A stretch of 64,000 nt of DNA from Rhododendron vialii (taxonomy: Eukaryota > Streptophyta > Magnoliopsida > Ericales > Ericaceae), in NCBI RefSeq assembly GCF_030253575.1, contig NC_080557.1:45274501-45338500 (forward strand), in the 5' to 3' direction. The translations under genes and the position numbers were made by a program. The notes beneath the pieces are model-generated. The model made no database searches. It was not told the DNA's origin and was given only the letters and a program-made list of their open reading frames with translations. This document shows, piece by piece, positions 49,901-61,118 of this stretch (its first letter is position 1; each line of letters opens with the position of its first letter).

Positions 49901-52209
49901 TGATGGCTGGCCTATCATTCCTTCAGAGTTCATACCATTGATAGGACCACCAAGGGCAGGATGGTTAGGGTCTCTTCGCTGCAACTGAACATTACGCTGT
50001 TGCATGAGTTGCAACTGCTGCTGCATTTGTAGTTGTTGCTGGTGCTCTCTTGCTTTCATTTGTTGAGTCTGAATTTCATTTTAAGAACAATGAAGGTAAA
50101 TAATATCTTCCTAATTTAGCATATAAATGAGCATTGAACCAAAAATATATTAATTCAGAGCCACCTCTATATAAGCTGCTGCTGCTTCAGAATGTTTCTC
50201 ATTCGTTCTTGCAATGAAGATGTCCCAAAAGACAGACCACCATTCAAAGAGAAATCCCCCAGGTGCATCAATAGCTGCAAGATTAACTTCTAAGTTACTA
50301 TCAGATGAATTACTGTCCTACTTGACTTCTAGTGGAACTATAACCATATCTTGCGCATAGTTACCATTAGACTTACATGATGCCTCAACCAAACTTAATG
50401 TAGCATGAAAAACAACATTAAAAATACATGCCAAGAAATTTTTGAAAAATTATTACCTACTGGATCTGTGGCAACTTTCCCTTCAGTCATGAAAGCTTTT
50501 GCAGAATTATGCAATTTTCTTTTCAACAAGTAGTCATGAATGTAAACGTCGAGCCTAGGCCAAACAGACAGGCGAACAGAATTAATAAGATCAGCATCAT
50601 GACCATATCAAGCTAATTATAATATTAAAAAATAAAACACCAAGCCAGCATGTGATTGCAAAGACAATTGCCTAAAAAATGCTATCGAATTAACTCACTA
50701 CTTCCTTAATAGCATCTGGTAACCAATTCACAATGCCGTGACCAAAAACACTTAATGATAGATCCAAGGCCGCCACCAAACTCCAACAAGTTTCCAAAAA
50801 AAAACCCTGTACTATGCAATAATATACAAAACAATTCTGAACTGTAACGGTTCCATTTTATATACTATAAAAGGACGTGATAAGTCGGGTCCTTGGCTAA
50901 GTTCATCAAGGGTCAAGGGTTAAACTCTTGCCCACCACTCACCTACTAACTCGCTGACATATATCGCGTGAATGAATTTCTTGCCTTCCGTAATAAAAAT
51001 GAAGATGTGATGAAATTGCTGATTATCAGCTCAGCTTTTCAAGACAGTTAGATTAATGTTACGGGGGAACGCTACTACCCTAGCGGTATTAGCGTTTTAC
51101 TAACCGTTCGGAAACATGGTCCTTGGCTAAGTTCATCAAGGGTCAAGGGTTAATTTCTTGCCCACCACTCACCTACTAACTCGCTGACATATATCGCGTG
51201 AATGAATTTCTTGCCTTCCGTAACAAAAATGAAGATGTGATGAAATTGCTGATTTTAGTGCGTTGCGAAGAGAGATCGAAGACTGATGATGGATGAATGA
51301 CAATGTCTTCTTTGGTAGGAAGGTGGGTGTATTAGTATTGTGCTCGTCCGATCTATCCTATACTTATCTCATCTTGAAAGGTTCCACAATTAGTACAAGA
51401 ATTGGGCTTTTGAATTTGGAAATGAGCATTCGATCCTTTCATCCTTATGGTTTGATGGGAATGTGTCAGAAGTACTCCGTAAGGAGGTTCTCGACGACGT
51501 TAGCTCAGCTTTTCAAGAAGGTTAGAATAATGTTACCGGGGAATGCTACTACGCTAGTGGTACTAGCGTTTTGCTAACCGTTCGGAAACATGGTACAATT
51601 CTGTTCCAAAACGGTAATTAAGCAATCCATGGAGATCCCCAAAGTTTTTCCAAAAAATCAACTAATTAAGACAAAAATCTAGAGAGAATGGAAACTTGGT
51701 GAGAGAAAAATGCAAAAAGTTCGGTCATTATGTTCCTAGAAATGTGTTTTGTCTGACTAATTTGGAAAACAATATTTTTGCCTAGATATTTATTGCTTGG
51801 AAGGGTAAGTTCTAATTTTGTTATATCAAAGCCTACCCTAGCGTACCCCGTTCCCATTCCTTGTATTGGTACGATCCACAATCCAAGTACTATAGGCCGT
51901 TGGATCGTTCAAAGTTGAAAATTTTGTAAGCTCGCAAATATATGTTTAGCAAATTCATATTGCACTTTAACTTTTCTTGCAAATTTTCCCGCCAGATGTT
52001 ACATTATCCCTTCCCCCCACCGCCCGGGAAAAAAACAAAACCTTTACGGATCCATCCGTGAAGACAATGTAAAGCATAAAGTCATAAAACTCATAAGCTC
52101 ATAATTTCTTTTCTCTTGAGTGAGCAAATTAAACATAACAAACAACTAAAAAAAACAAACATTTTAGTACGTACATCTTATCAGCTTCCCAATTACTCTG
52201 CGCCGCCAT
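43345..52209 (-). CDS. LUH: LEUNIG_HOMOLOG, LisH-WD40 transcriptional co-repressor
   Basis: Nuclear Groucho/Tup1-class co-repressor, recruited with SEUSS-type adaptors; in Arabidopsis it acts in flower patterning and seed mucilage (MUM1). Exons in order: 52175-52209, 50457-50554, 50165-50274, 49770-50068, 49581-49656, 49371-49482, 48457-48506, 48102-48350, 46912-47007, 46562-46783, 45714-45852, 45524-45630, 44715-44864, 44390-44545, 44134-44253, 43848-44045, 43345-43488, giving 786 residues, matching Arabidopsis LUH (787). The LUFS/LisH domain covers about 1-82 ([40 protein letters not shown]). Gln-rich regions follow, including a (CAG)11 tract in exon 46912-47007, then [16 protein letters not shown]40 repeats run from about 508 to the end ([41 protein letters not shown]). 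The [19 protein letters not shown] segment supports LUH over LUG. Exon 44134-44253 starts with an extra CAA codon. Confidence 0.95.
44345..44370. repeat. 26-nt poly-G tract in a LUH intron
   Basis: Uninterrupted run of about 26 G on the plus strand (C in the transcript) in the 136-nt intron 44254-44389, starting 19 nt from its donor side. The length may be unstable or under-called. Confidence 0.9.
46924..46956 (-). repeat. (CAG)11 polyglutamine tract in LUH
   Basis: Eleven uninterrupted CAG codons (read on the minus strand), flanked by further CAG/CAA Gln codons. They lie in the exon of 32 codons between the Gln-rich linker and the RKRK basic motif. A candidate for length polymorphism between individuals. 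Confidence 0.9.
50555..52174. repeat. LUH intron 1 with overlapping segmental duplications
   Basis: A 136-bp block (50889-51024) recurs at 51119-51254, offset 230 bp. A 93-bp block (51028-51120) recurs at 51502-51594, offset 474 bp. The second block begins AGCTCAGCTTTTCAAGA and ends CCGTTCGGAAACATGGT. The two duplications overlap like successive copy events. No exon is visible in this intron. Confidence 0.85.
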
Positions 52210-52859
52210 GATTGGATGCCAACAACAACGAGGACACAAGACCGGAAATCAATCGCTGCGCTTGCTTCCAGTCAAGTCCTACAGGTCAAGAGCTCTCTCA
52301 ATAATGCAGCCAATCTAACCACTAATAAGACAACACAAAAAACACATTTTAATTGTACTCATCAAAATCGAACTCCAAACATACCAGTACGATAAATCCA
52401 GCCACCATTGCCGATCCGAACAGATATCACCACATTACAAAACCTAATTCCAACTAACTCAACACGAAAAACAACAAATCGCGAAATTCAGCAAACAGAA
52501 ACAAGATCTTCAGTCCAAAAAACTTCTTGAATTACTATAGAGTAAGAAATCATTAACGTGATAGTAATCCGGTGGACTTATATCAATTATAGCGAGTTCT
52601 AGCGTTTTTTTAGGCTGTTTGACTCAGCGAGTCTTCGTCGCGTTGCGACGATTATCAATTCAACTAGCTCGGAATGCGAGAATACCTGATATCAGAATTC
52701 GTACGCCGATCGCGATGCGGTATATTCATGCGTAAAAACAATAGTAGTCCAGAAGCTAGAATTCTTATACGGTACTCGAGAAAGGTCGGGATTTCGTCGA
52801 GCGAAATTGTCGATTCTGAGAGTGAACTGAAACGGAGAGAAGGCCGAGCTTCAACCAGA

Positions 52860-52899
<40 letters not shown>

Positions 52900-52980
52900 T
52901 ATCGGCACCGCGAAGGCACTTAACAGAGAGAGAGAGAGAGAGGGTCAAAGGAGGTTCGGAATCATTGCCCTGAAAAAAAA
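52210..52980 (-). promoter_or_regulatory. LUH 5' UTR/promoter region with GA repeats
   Basis: Upstream of the LUH start at 52209. Contains a (GA)18 run at 52861-52896 and a shorter one at 52924-52942, which read as CT repeats in the LUH direction, a common plant 5'-UTR/core-promoter feature. No clear TATA box was found. The transcription start cannot be fixed from sequence. Confidence 0.45.
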
Positions 52981-53028
52981 AAAAAAGGGGAGGTTCGGAA
53001 TAAAGTGACCTGCGTACAAGTTGGGCTC

Positions 53029-53824
53029 AATTACATATCGCCCCCTTGAACTAACATATTTTTTTAATTACCCTTAAACCGTATACTCTGACTAACTAAA
53101 TTCTCTAAATTTTTTACTTGGGCCCCTTTATTAATTTTCAGTTACTGAATGGCAAGTTTTTAGAATAGTTTTCAAATGTTCTTTTATTTCAATCATGGCG
53201 AGGATGTTGAGAATGACATGCATATGAATCTAAATATTTATCATAATCAGATACTAGACCTTTATGCAACTTTCTTAAATATAGAGCTACTTGGCATATG
53301 AAATGGTTTTGAGGATGCAAGGATATAGGAAGGTGTTAATGGGAATAAAATCGAGGGAGGTCAACAAATATGGGGAGTCCAGACAAAATTTGGTCTTTTC
53401 TTTGCATTATACACAAAACAAAATTGGGCATTGTTATCATATGCTCCCTCCGTCCGGATTTAATAGTTCTTTTTTGGAGTTCATGTCATTTTTCAATCGA
53501 TTATAACTTGTAATTTATAGTATTTTATGTAATTTTAAAAATATTGTCTTATAAAACTAATTGAGATCTACCAAATAAAATTCATATTAGATACTTATAA
53601 AATTCATTATCAATTCAAAGATATAACTCATTTTTTATTTAGTTAGAATTGAACGAGTGACTATTAAATCCGGATGGATGGACTATAAAAAATACAAAAG
53701 CACTATCATGAATCTTCAATGGCCATTGTAGAACTAAAGGCCAATCAAGTGCCTAAGTTGAAAGATTTAAGGTAGTTTAAGGGGATGTTTTAAAAGACAT
53801 GGTAATATAGGGGCAATATGTAAT
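53029..53824. mobile_element. Inverted-repeat element hosting a nested Stowaway-like MITE
   Basis: Ends AATTACATATCGCCCCC and, inverted, AATTACATATTGCCCC. The middle holds a second element from about 53443 to 53684 with ends GCTCCCTCCGTCCGGATTTA and the complement of AAATCCGGATGGATGGAC. The outer element's superfamily and target duplication are unclear. Confidence 0.55.
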
Positions 53825-54485
53825 TAAGCCATAAGTTACGAGATGCTGGTTCGGAATCAGGTTCGGTGCACAAGTGTTCGACGTTTAATTGCGTTACCAT
53901 CACGGGTTGGTGATTCCCTTCACATCGCATATATATCGAACAGCTTTATGGAATCTAACGGTGGGTCGCATGTGGGGCCATCGCTATGTTCAAGCGTGAG
54001 GGTGGCGTGGGAGGGAGGGGGGACGCAAACGCGTTCGATGTTTAAGGAGTGGGGGGCTGTCAATGGTTATTAAAAGGAAAGGACTTTAACGGGGAATAGA
54101 CGAACGTTTCTCACTCCCACTTTCTAAAGTTTCTATGTTGTGGTTTTGTCCCCCAACTTCTCATTTACTCCACCTGTACAGCTCTCGACCACAACTCTAG
54201 ACGCAATTACATTTGATAAAATAATTTATAATCTCATTGTTTTATTTTCGTTGTTTTTTTCCTTGTTCACGTGAAATAATAAAATCGTCCATATGGGAGA
54301 AAAGTATCATCATAAGGTCTCGTATCTGCTATTTCTTTATCTATAATTTATTGTCAAAAGTAAAGTTATTTCTCCTCTGCTAAATCTTTTTTTTTTCGCG
54401 TTTTGTCGTTGACCTCTCTCCCCAATTTATCCTACACCATCTTTAAGTTATATAGTATAGTGGAAACAATTTGACTACAAAAATA

Positions 54486-54753
54486 CTCCCTCCGTCTCAT
54501 TTTCATTGTTCATTATTATGTTTGTCTCTTTTATGTCTTTTACATATATCTTTTAGTGTAGATATTGAAAAATATACAATATGGATCTTGTTTAATAGAT
54601 CTCGATTAATTCTATAATACAAAGTTTCCAAAATTATGAAAAATATTATAGGTTGAAAGATATAAACAATTAAAAAATGACACACAATTCAAAAAATGGA
54701 CAATAAATATTTTTTTTCCGGTCAAACGGACAATAAAAATTGGACGGATGGAG
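54486..54753. mobile_element. Stowaway-like MITE
   Basis: Ends CTCCCTCCGTCTCATTTTCA and the complement, ending TGGACGGATGGAG. TA precedes the left end; the right flank reads CACTA, so the duplication is eroded. No coding capacity. Confidence 0.7.
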
Positions 54754-56300
54754 CACTACAATAATTAGTCCAAAACTTTTAACTGAGTAGAAACGCCCTC
54801 TAAGTATGATTTGATAATTTTTTTAGAATAAAAAATCAAAATGGCTCCCAAACATGGGTGAGGCCACCCTGTAGATTGCGGGGTCGGGCAGCCCTATAAA
54901 CTTAGAAATGACTTTTCAAAGTTTGATGTCTGATACCACTTTTTTTTTTTCTTTTTCCACGGCTATATACATCAGCGGGGGTTAGTGAGAGTGTTAGAGT
55001 TAGCACGGGGAGACTAAAAGCTATCCATAGCCCTGGTTCCTAAAGGGCCTGCCCTCTGTGGGGTTTTTCAATATTTGAAAACATAAAAGTTCCAAGATAA
55101 TGCAAAATGAAAAGCTAAATTTCATTTTTATGGTGTCACCACACTAGATAATTTTTCAATAAATTCTATATACAAAAGTTAAAAACCATTTGATGGTGTC
55201 AACACACACAATTATTTTCCAATCTTTGAAACCCACTAAAATTAAATCAGAAAATTACAAAAATCAAAGGCTAAAACTCATTTCCACTTTACCCTCTTCA
55301 ATCTTCTCTCTCCGTTGTTTTCTCCCACATCAATCTTGCATTGTGTACCACTAATTAAAATAATTTCTTATTTTTCAAATAAATACAATAAGTACTTATT
55401 TTTCAAACAAAACGTGATGTATTGTAAGAGAATAACATATCTTGTAAAGCAAAAATAAATACTTAAAAAATAAGAATCTTAGCAGAACAGGATTCCAATA
55501 TTTGCCCATTTGCATCAAACATTACACTGATAAAGATTCTAGTGTTTGCTCCTCTGGTTTACTTTGATTTTTCTAGGGTTTAGAATAAAAAATGTATAGA
55601 ATTTGAGTTTGAATTGGAAAACTGTCATTTAAAGTATAAAAAATGTGAATAAATAACATATCTTGGGATGTAAAGCATGAAGGTCTAATACCCAGCTTCC
55701 CTAGCTAGCTTTTGAAGTAGTATATATTAAGGAATTTTTTTTTGGGTAATTATCATATATATTAAGGATTTTGGTCGAGTTGACACAATATTTTGACCTG
55801 AGCAAATTTTCTTATGACCATTTTTCTCGCAATGAAACTCACAAAAGTTAAAGAAGAGTTTGAACTTTTTTTTAACATTTTTTTATTTCTCCGACACGTT
55901 ATTTGATCATCGATGTGAAAAATAATTCTAAAACTCACCTTAAAGTCTTTCTCATTTTTTCACGAAAGTATTATTTCTATTAGTCAAAATACATATAAAG
56001 AAGAAACGTCACTATATCTTCTACAATATAAAACACAAAGGAATTTTTTTGATACTAACTAAAAAAACACAAAGTAATTTTATTTCTTTCTTTTTTCCGA
56101 TAATAAAAAGCTGCTGATTTTGTCAATCAATTTTTTTGTTAATTCCACTCCTCTGCAAATATATTTTTATTGCAAAAATACATTTACAAAGAGAGTAATA
56201 TTAACAAAAAAGGGGAGTGGCAAAACCATTTCCATAATAAAAACAATCAAAGTGTTCTTTCTTCGAAATAGGAGTGGGAAAACAGACAAATACTGGTGGG

Positions 56301-56454
56301 CACGTGCAGAATCTCGACACACGTGTCACAAAAATAGTGGTCGGTACTTTCCAGAAGGTCACAGGGAGACGTTGGAACACAACTACCCGAGTCCTCGGCC
56401 GGCCCCCGGTCGTCGTAGAGAATCCTCTTCCCCACGCCATAGGGAGTATAAATA
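56301..56454 (+). promoter_or_regulatory. DeSI gene promoter: two G-boxes and a TATA box
   Basis: CACGTG cores at 56301-56306 and 56320-56325, the second in the palindrome GACACACGTGTC. A good TATA box TATAAATA lies at 56447-56454. GC-richer 5'-UTR sequence follows and ends at a donor ACCAG/GTACAT (56570/56571). The layout is that of a TATA-driven plant promoter with bZIP/bHLH-type sites. Confidence 0.6.
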
Positions 56455-56570
56455 CCCTCTTTCCCCCGGCTTTTTCCTTCGCCTCGTGAAATCCTTTCTC
56501 AGATTCTCCGCTTTACGCAACAACGGTTCGCTTCGCCGCGCCTCCGCCGATTCCTTCCCGCCCTTACCAG

Positions 56571-57860
56571 GTACATTTCTCAATCACAGTCCTCCTTCAT
56601 AGGATGTTTGAATTTGTATACGTACGGATTTTTGTGCGACTGGGAAATGCCTGCGCATTTGAAGTTTTGAACCAGTTCGTAATCAATGCGATTTAATTCG
56701 TGTCTGGGAATTGGGTCTAGTGTTGTTATTGATGGAGAAATTGAGGATTTATGGGGTTAATTTGGGTGATTGGGCTTGATCTGTGAGAGCATCTCCGAAT
56801 CGTGGCTTCAAATCATATTATGTGGCGTAGAAATGGTAACTTTTGGTTTCCTCCTTTGACCCAGCCCTGATGCCAAGTGAATTGTTGAATCCAACGTGGA
56901 TTTGGCTCCACACCATTTGCTTCCAATTTGATTTCTCATGCCAAATCTACTTTTAGCATTTTGAATTTCAAAAAGGAGGTGTTTTGTATTTTAATGCTTA
57001 TAATTTGACATAAAGGTTGGAGATTTAGATTTGTTGATGTCAAGTTTGGAGATGCAAAAAAAAAAAATGGAGATGTCAAAATGCCACATAAGCCATCAAA
57101 AAAATTGGCATCTTCAATTTGAAGCCATGGGTTGGACTTTAATAGTTCACGATGATGATTTTTTCCCCCCTGTGAATTTGATTTTACATAGCATGTGAAA
57201 GTCTACAAATGCGCTGTGGGTGGGAATTATCGCTGCCCTATCTCCTCTCATAACTGGGGAGTCTAGTGTTAAAAGTTAGGATTTTTGAAGTCTCTAATCC
57301 TATTTTGAGGAGAATTTGAGATGTTGTAATACTTGAGGATGTCTTTGGTTTGAAACTGATTAGATGCAACCAATGGGATTTGTTTATTTACCGAAGTTTG
57401 GATTTTTGCGTATACAGATGGGGAGATTTGGGATTTATTGGCTGTATTTAGGGAATTTGGTTTGATATGTTTGACTTGAATAACTTTGTGGTTGTTAATG
57501 TGTTTCTTTGTGAATGTGAATAAACAGAATGATGTTTTGGCACTTAATGTCCTGGAATATTTCCTTTAGTTCAGTTCCCCATATCCTGAAATCGTGTCTA
57601 ATTGATCTCTGTTTTCGGATAAGCTCAAATAAAAATGCTGATGAAGGAAGACATGTTAGTGCATAGTCTGTTTTACCTACTTTCATTGAAATTTACAGAT
57701 CATGGCCTGATTCTTTCCTATCTTGTCAGCTAAAATCATTCATTCGACTCAAATTGCTGATTTATGGTTGATTTCCACAGGTCATCTTGCTCAGTTTCTC
57801 AAAAATTTCATAAAGTTTAGATCTTTTGCTACTATATTTATTGCCCATTGGACTTTGCAG
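56571..57860 (+). other. 5'-UTR intron(s) of the DeSI gene
   Basis: From the donor at 56571 to the coding start, with two possible acceptors: TTTCCACAG ending at 57780 and GACTTTGCAG ending at 57860, directly before the ATG. If only the latter is used, the next exon is just the 9 nt ATGGCAGAG. Long leader introns are common in plant genes and often raise expression; that is inference here. Confidence 0.5.
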
Positions 57861-60040
57861 ATGGCAGAGGTTTGTAATCCTTCTTTTACTGCTCTATGAG
57901 TCATATTCTCTGCCTGTTTTCTCCTTCCCCACCTTTGGTGTAGTTCTGTGTGGTCTGATAGTGTTGTTTACTTGGACACCTTGGATAATGGCAGGAGGGT
58001 TACAAAGTTTCCTTGAATGTGTATGACTTAAGCCAAGGATTGGCTCGCCAGCTATCCATGACATTTTTGGGAAAAGCTATTGAAGGGATATGGTAAGCAT
58101 TTTATGAGTTTCAAAAGTGCACATTGATAATATTTGATTGTGGGCAGTTTACTGGAATGCCAATTCCTGTTGGAGAACTTCAAATCGAGGAATTTTCTTC
58201 ACCAAATTTTGAGTAGGCTCTTCAAGGGGTGCATCCACTGTGCTTGTGATTCAAACTTTCAATTTTTTTTGGTTGTTGATGAGTTTTTTCATTAAGTATC
58301 TATGTTTGGAACTAAAGGAAAACTAAGGAAAGTTAAAAAAAATTCCTCCCTTGTTTGGTTTGAGAGAGAGAAGAAGAGAAAATGGCAAAAGTTCAATGGA
58401 CAGTGAAATTTTGCTCTTAATTTTCTCCCATTTTTCTTCTTAACGCTTTCCTTTCCCACACTTTCCACAAGTTCCAAACGGATCGTTAGATTCTCATGTT
58501 TGAAAAAAAATTCTTCAGATCCCTGGCCTTTTTTAGTGGAGGTTGGAGAGGAACATGGGAGAAGCAATTTGTTAGAGCACTTATGAGGCTTACGTTATCA
58601 ATTTAATATCAGCACATCAGGGGTTTATAAAATTGTTGTAGTTGGGAGTTATGTTGTTGCATGTTTCTTGAAAAGTTCATTATTAAATCTATACCTTTGA
58701 ATGACAGGCATACGGGAGTAGTGGTTTACGGTAATGAATACTTTTTCGGGGGTGGTATACAGCATTGTTCTGCTGGTGTAACGCCCTATGGAACCCCAAT
58801 CAAAGTTGTAGATCTTGGTGTTACTCATGTCCCAAAGGATGTGTTTGAATTATATTTGGAGGAGATTAGCCCCCGATACACAGCAGAATCCTACAGTTTG
58901 CTCACCCACAACTGCAACAATTTCAGCAATGAGGTTGCTCAATTTTTGGTCGGAGCAACTATTCCAGACTATATATTGAACCTCCCCAATGAAGTTATGA
59001 GCAGCCCGATGGGTGCTCTAATTTGTAAGTTTTCTCTTCCATACATATCTAATGTTATTTGGATGTCTGGATGAATCATCCAAATCGTCCTTCAGTAGTT
59101 CTTGAAAGTGCTGCTCTAGCGGGATAGATTTCTCCGAGCTTATTAATTGCAGTTTCCAGTCGTTGCTCTATTGTTGGTCTTTAGTGGCTCTGAAGCACTT
59201 GGTTCTAGCATCTTCTTTTGAGTTCCATATTGGTTGAAGTCATCCGAGAAGTGGCAGTGCAAAAACCGCACTCTCAAATTCTTGCTGCCAGTTTTGGTTT
59301 ATTTGCTTAAGCGTAGAAGCTAGTTTGCTTCGGTTAAGTTGTCTAATTGCTGATTAAAGAAAACCAACTTGTTATTGTCTTCCAAATAAGCGGAGCAAAG
59401 TGGATACAGAAAGATTTAGCTCATCTTTAGTTTTGCTGATTGCTTACTCCTAAGAAATGTGCAAATAAGCAGTGTGAACCACACGTCCTTCAATAGAAAT
59501 TTGAAACAGAGATTAGTTGCTTTATGATTCTGAGTCTGGTTTATGAGTTCAAAGGTCTCGCACTGTTTTTGCCAATTGAATTTCTAGCTTCAACTGCTGA
59601 GTGAATTGCTTACCTATTTTAATGATTTCGATGCAGTGCCTATGATTCAGCAACTGGAGACAACCATGAGATCAGGGGCCGTTCCCCAAGCTCCACAGTT
59701 CCGGCCGACTACACAGGTTCAGAACTCCCAGCCAACAGGCACTGCCAACAAATCCACGGCTAACAATGGTGAAGTCAAATCTGAAGTACAATCTCCCAAG
59801 GTTGGGGATCCAAAGAGAGACACCCCTGCTGCCAAAGCTACTGGAGTGCAAGAGAAGTCATCTATCAATGGGAATATGAAAGACCCTCTTGGGGATGCCC
59901 GGGGCAAGGTACAAGAGGAGATCAGCGCTGAATTTGCTGCTATTATGGCCCAGGGGACTCTGCGGGCTAGTGAAGCTGCAGCACTTGCTACCCGAAGGGT
60001 GATGCAGAGATACGGGCAAGCAAATGTTGCACTGAGCTAG
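57861..60040 (+). CDS. DeSI/PPPDE-family thiol isopeptidase (deSUMOylase-like)
   Basis: Cysteine peptidase of the PPPDE fold; animal DeSI-1 removes SUMO from substrates, and plant members are thought to act on SUMO or ubiquitin. Exons 57861-57869, 57995-58092, 58708-59024, 59637-60040 give 275 residues in frame. Catalytic His37 in [20 protein letters not shown] and Cys105 in [19 protein letters not shown] are both present, with Asn and Gly residues around them conserved. The PPPDE domain covers about 6-150 and ends near [11 protein letters not shown]. The remaining about 110 residues are Pro/Gln/Lys-rich and low in order, ending in an Ala-rich helix ([20 protein letters not shown]). The start [18 protein letters not shown] is that of plant DeSI proteins. 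The gene converges on the SLC35F-type gene. The closest Arabidopsis relative I recall is At3g07090. Confidence 0.93.
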
Positions 60041-60373
60041 AGTTCACAAGGTTTTTTTTAACCTATTTTTCTCTCTTAAGAGGACTCTTACTATCCTTTG
60101 TATTGTGGGTTTTATGACAACCCCTTAATATCTAATTATCTATAAGACCTTGTTTTATTTCAGCTGAAACTGATTGGCACATTTCCGATAAATTTTATTG
60201 TTTTTGATCTGGACGATTCTGGTAATTGACTCTCCAATGTATCTCTCTTTTGTGTCCTCTATCTATGATGTTCCCTGACCTTTACTTGATGAAGGTCTGG
60301 TCTTAGCAGCTGTACTGTTACATTTAACAAGGTGACAGTTGACTGCTCGCATGGGAGAGCAAATAAGCCATGT

Positions 60374-60437
<64 letters not shown>

Positions 60438-61118
60438 AACCATATTCTTTTGTTTCCAAAAACTTTTCAGGGTAACTAATTAAACAAAAAAATATGCTTG
60501 AGGATCATTTTATATTCCCAAACCATTGCAAACAATTTGACTTTGACTGTAGGCATCGAATGAGTGAACTGTTTCCTGTCCTGTTTTAAAATGTGTGAAC
60601 TTTCTCTCTTCCTCCCATCTTATACAGTAAGATACCCGCGTTTGCACTTCACATAGAGAAAAGAATCAACGAACTGCGAACAAGAATTTGTTCCTGGACT
60701 TTCCTAACAGGTTGTTTGGCTCGAAGGAAAAGGCATGAAGAAAGGGGGAAGGAGGGACTGACTACTGAGGGAGCGGGGGAAACACATTATGGTAGGTACA
60801 TTATGAAGATTGGAAATGTGTAGAAAGGAGGGAAGAGCAAGATGATTCCTTTCCGTGCAACCAACCAATTTGATATGAAACAACAATCCTTTCCTAGTTT
60901 GGACCACTTCCTTTCCTGTTTTCCGTTCTCCCTACCAAACAACATTATGATTCGGGATGTGGTAGCAAAAGGCAAAAGACTTGAATGCCAAAGGTAACAA
61001 ATGCATAGCAATTCGTAACATTATTTATAGATGTATGTCCTTGCCCAAATGTCATAAAACTTATGACGTGGTTCACTAAAAAGACTTGTATAAGCCCACC
61101 AAGTGACGCAAGGCGATC
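60041..61118. other. Convergent spacer between the DeSI and SLC35F-type genes
   Basis: 3' UTRs of both genes plus a compound microsatellite. No gene and no clear transposon are seen in between. Confidence 0.6.
60374..60434. repeat. Compound (GT)n(GA)n microsatellite
   Basis: About 8 GT units followed directly by about 22 GA units, roughly 330 bp downstream of the DeSI stop codon. Confidence 0.95.

Larger units (their letters stand above)
52981..56290. other. Spacer between the divergent LUH and DeSI genes
   Basis: AT-rich, without a credible gene. It contains an imperfect inverted-repeat element (53029-53824) with a Stowaway-like MITE inside it, another Stowaway-like MITE (54486-54753) and long AT-rich stretches. 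From 54760 to about 56100 I see nothing beyond simple AT-rich sequence. Confidence 0.6.
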
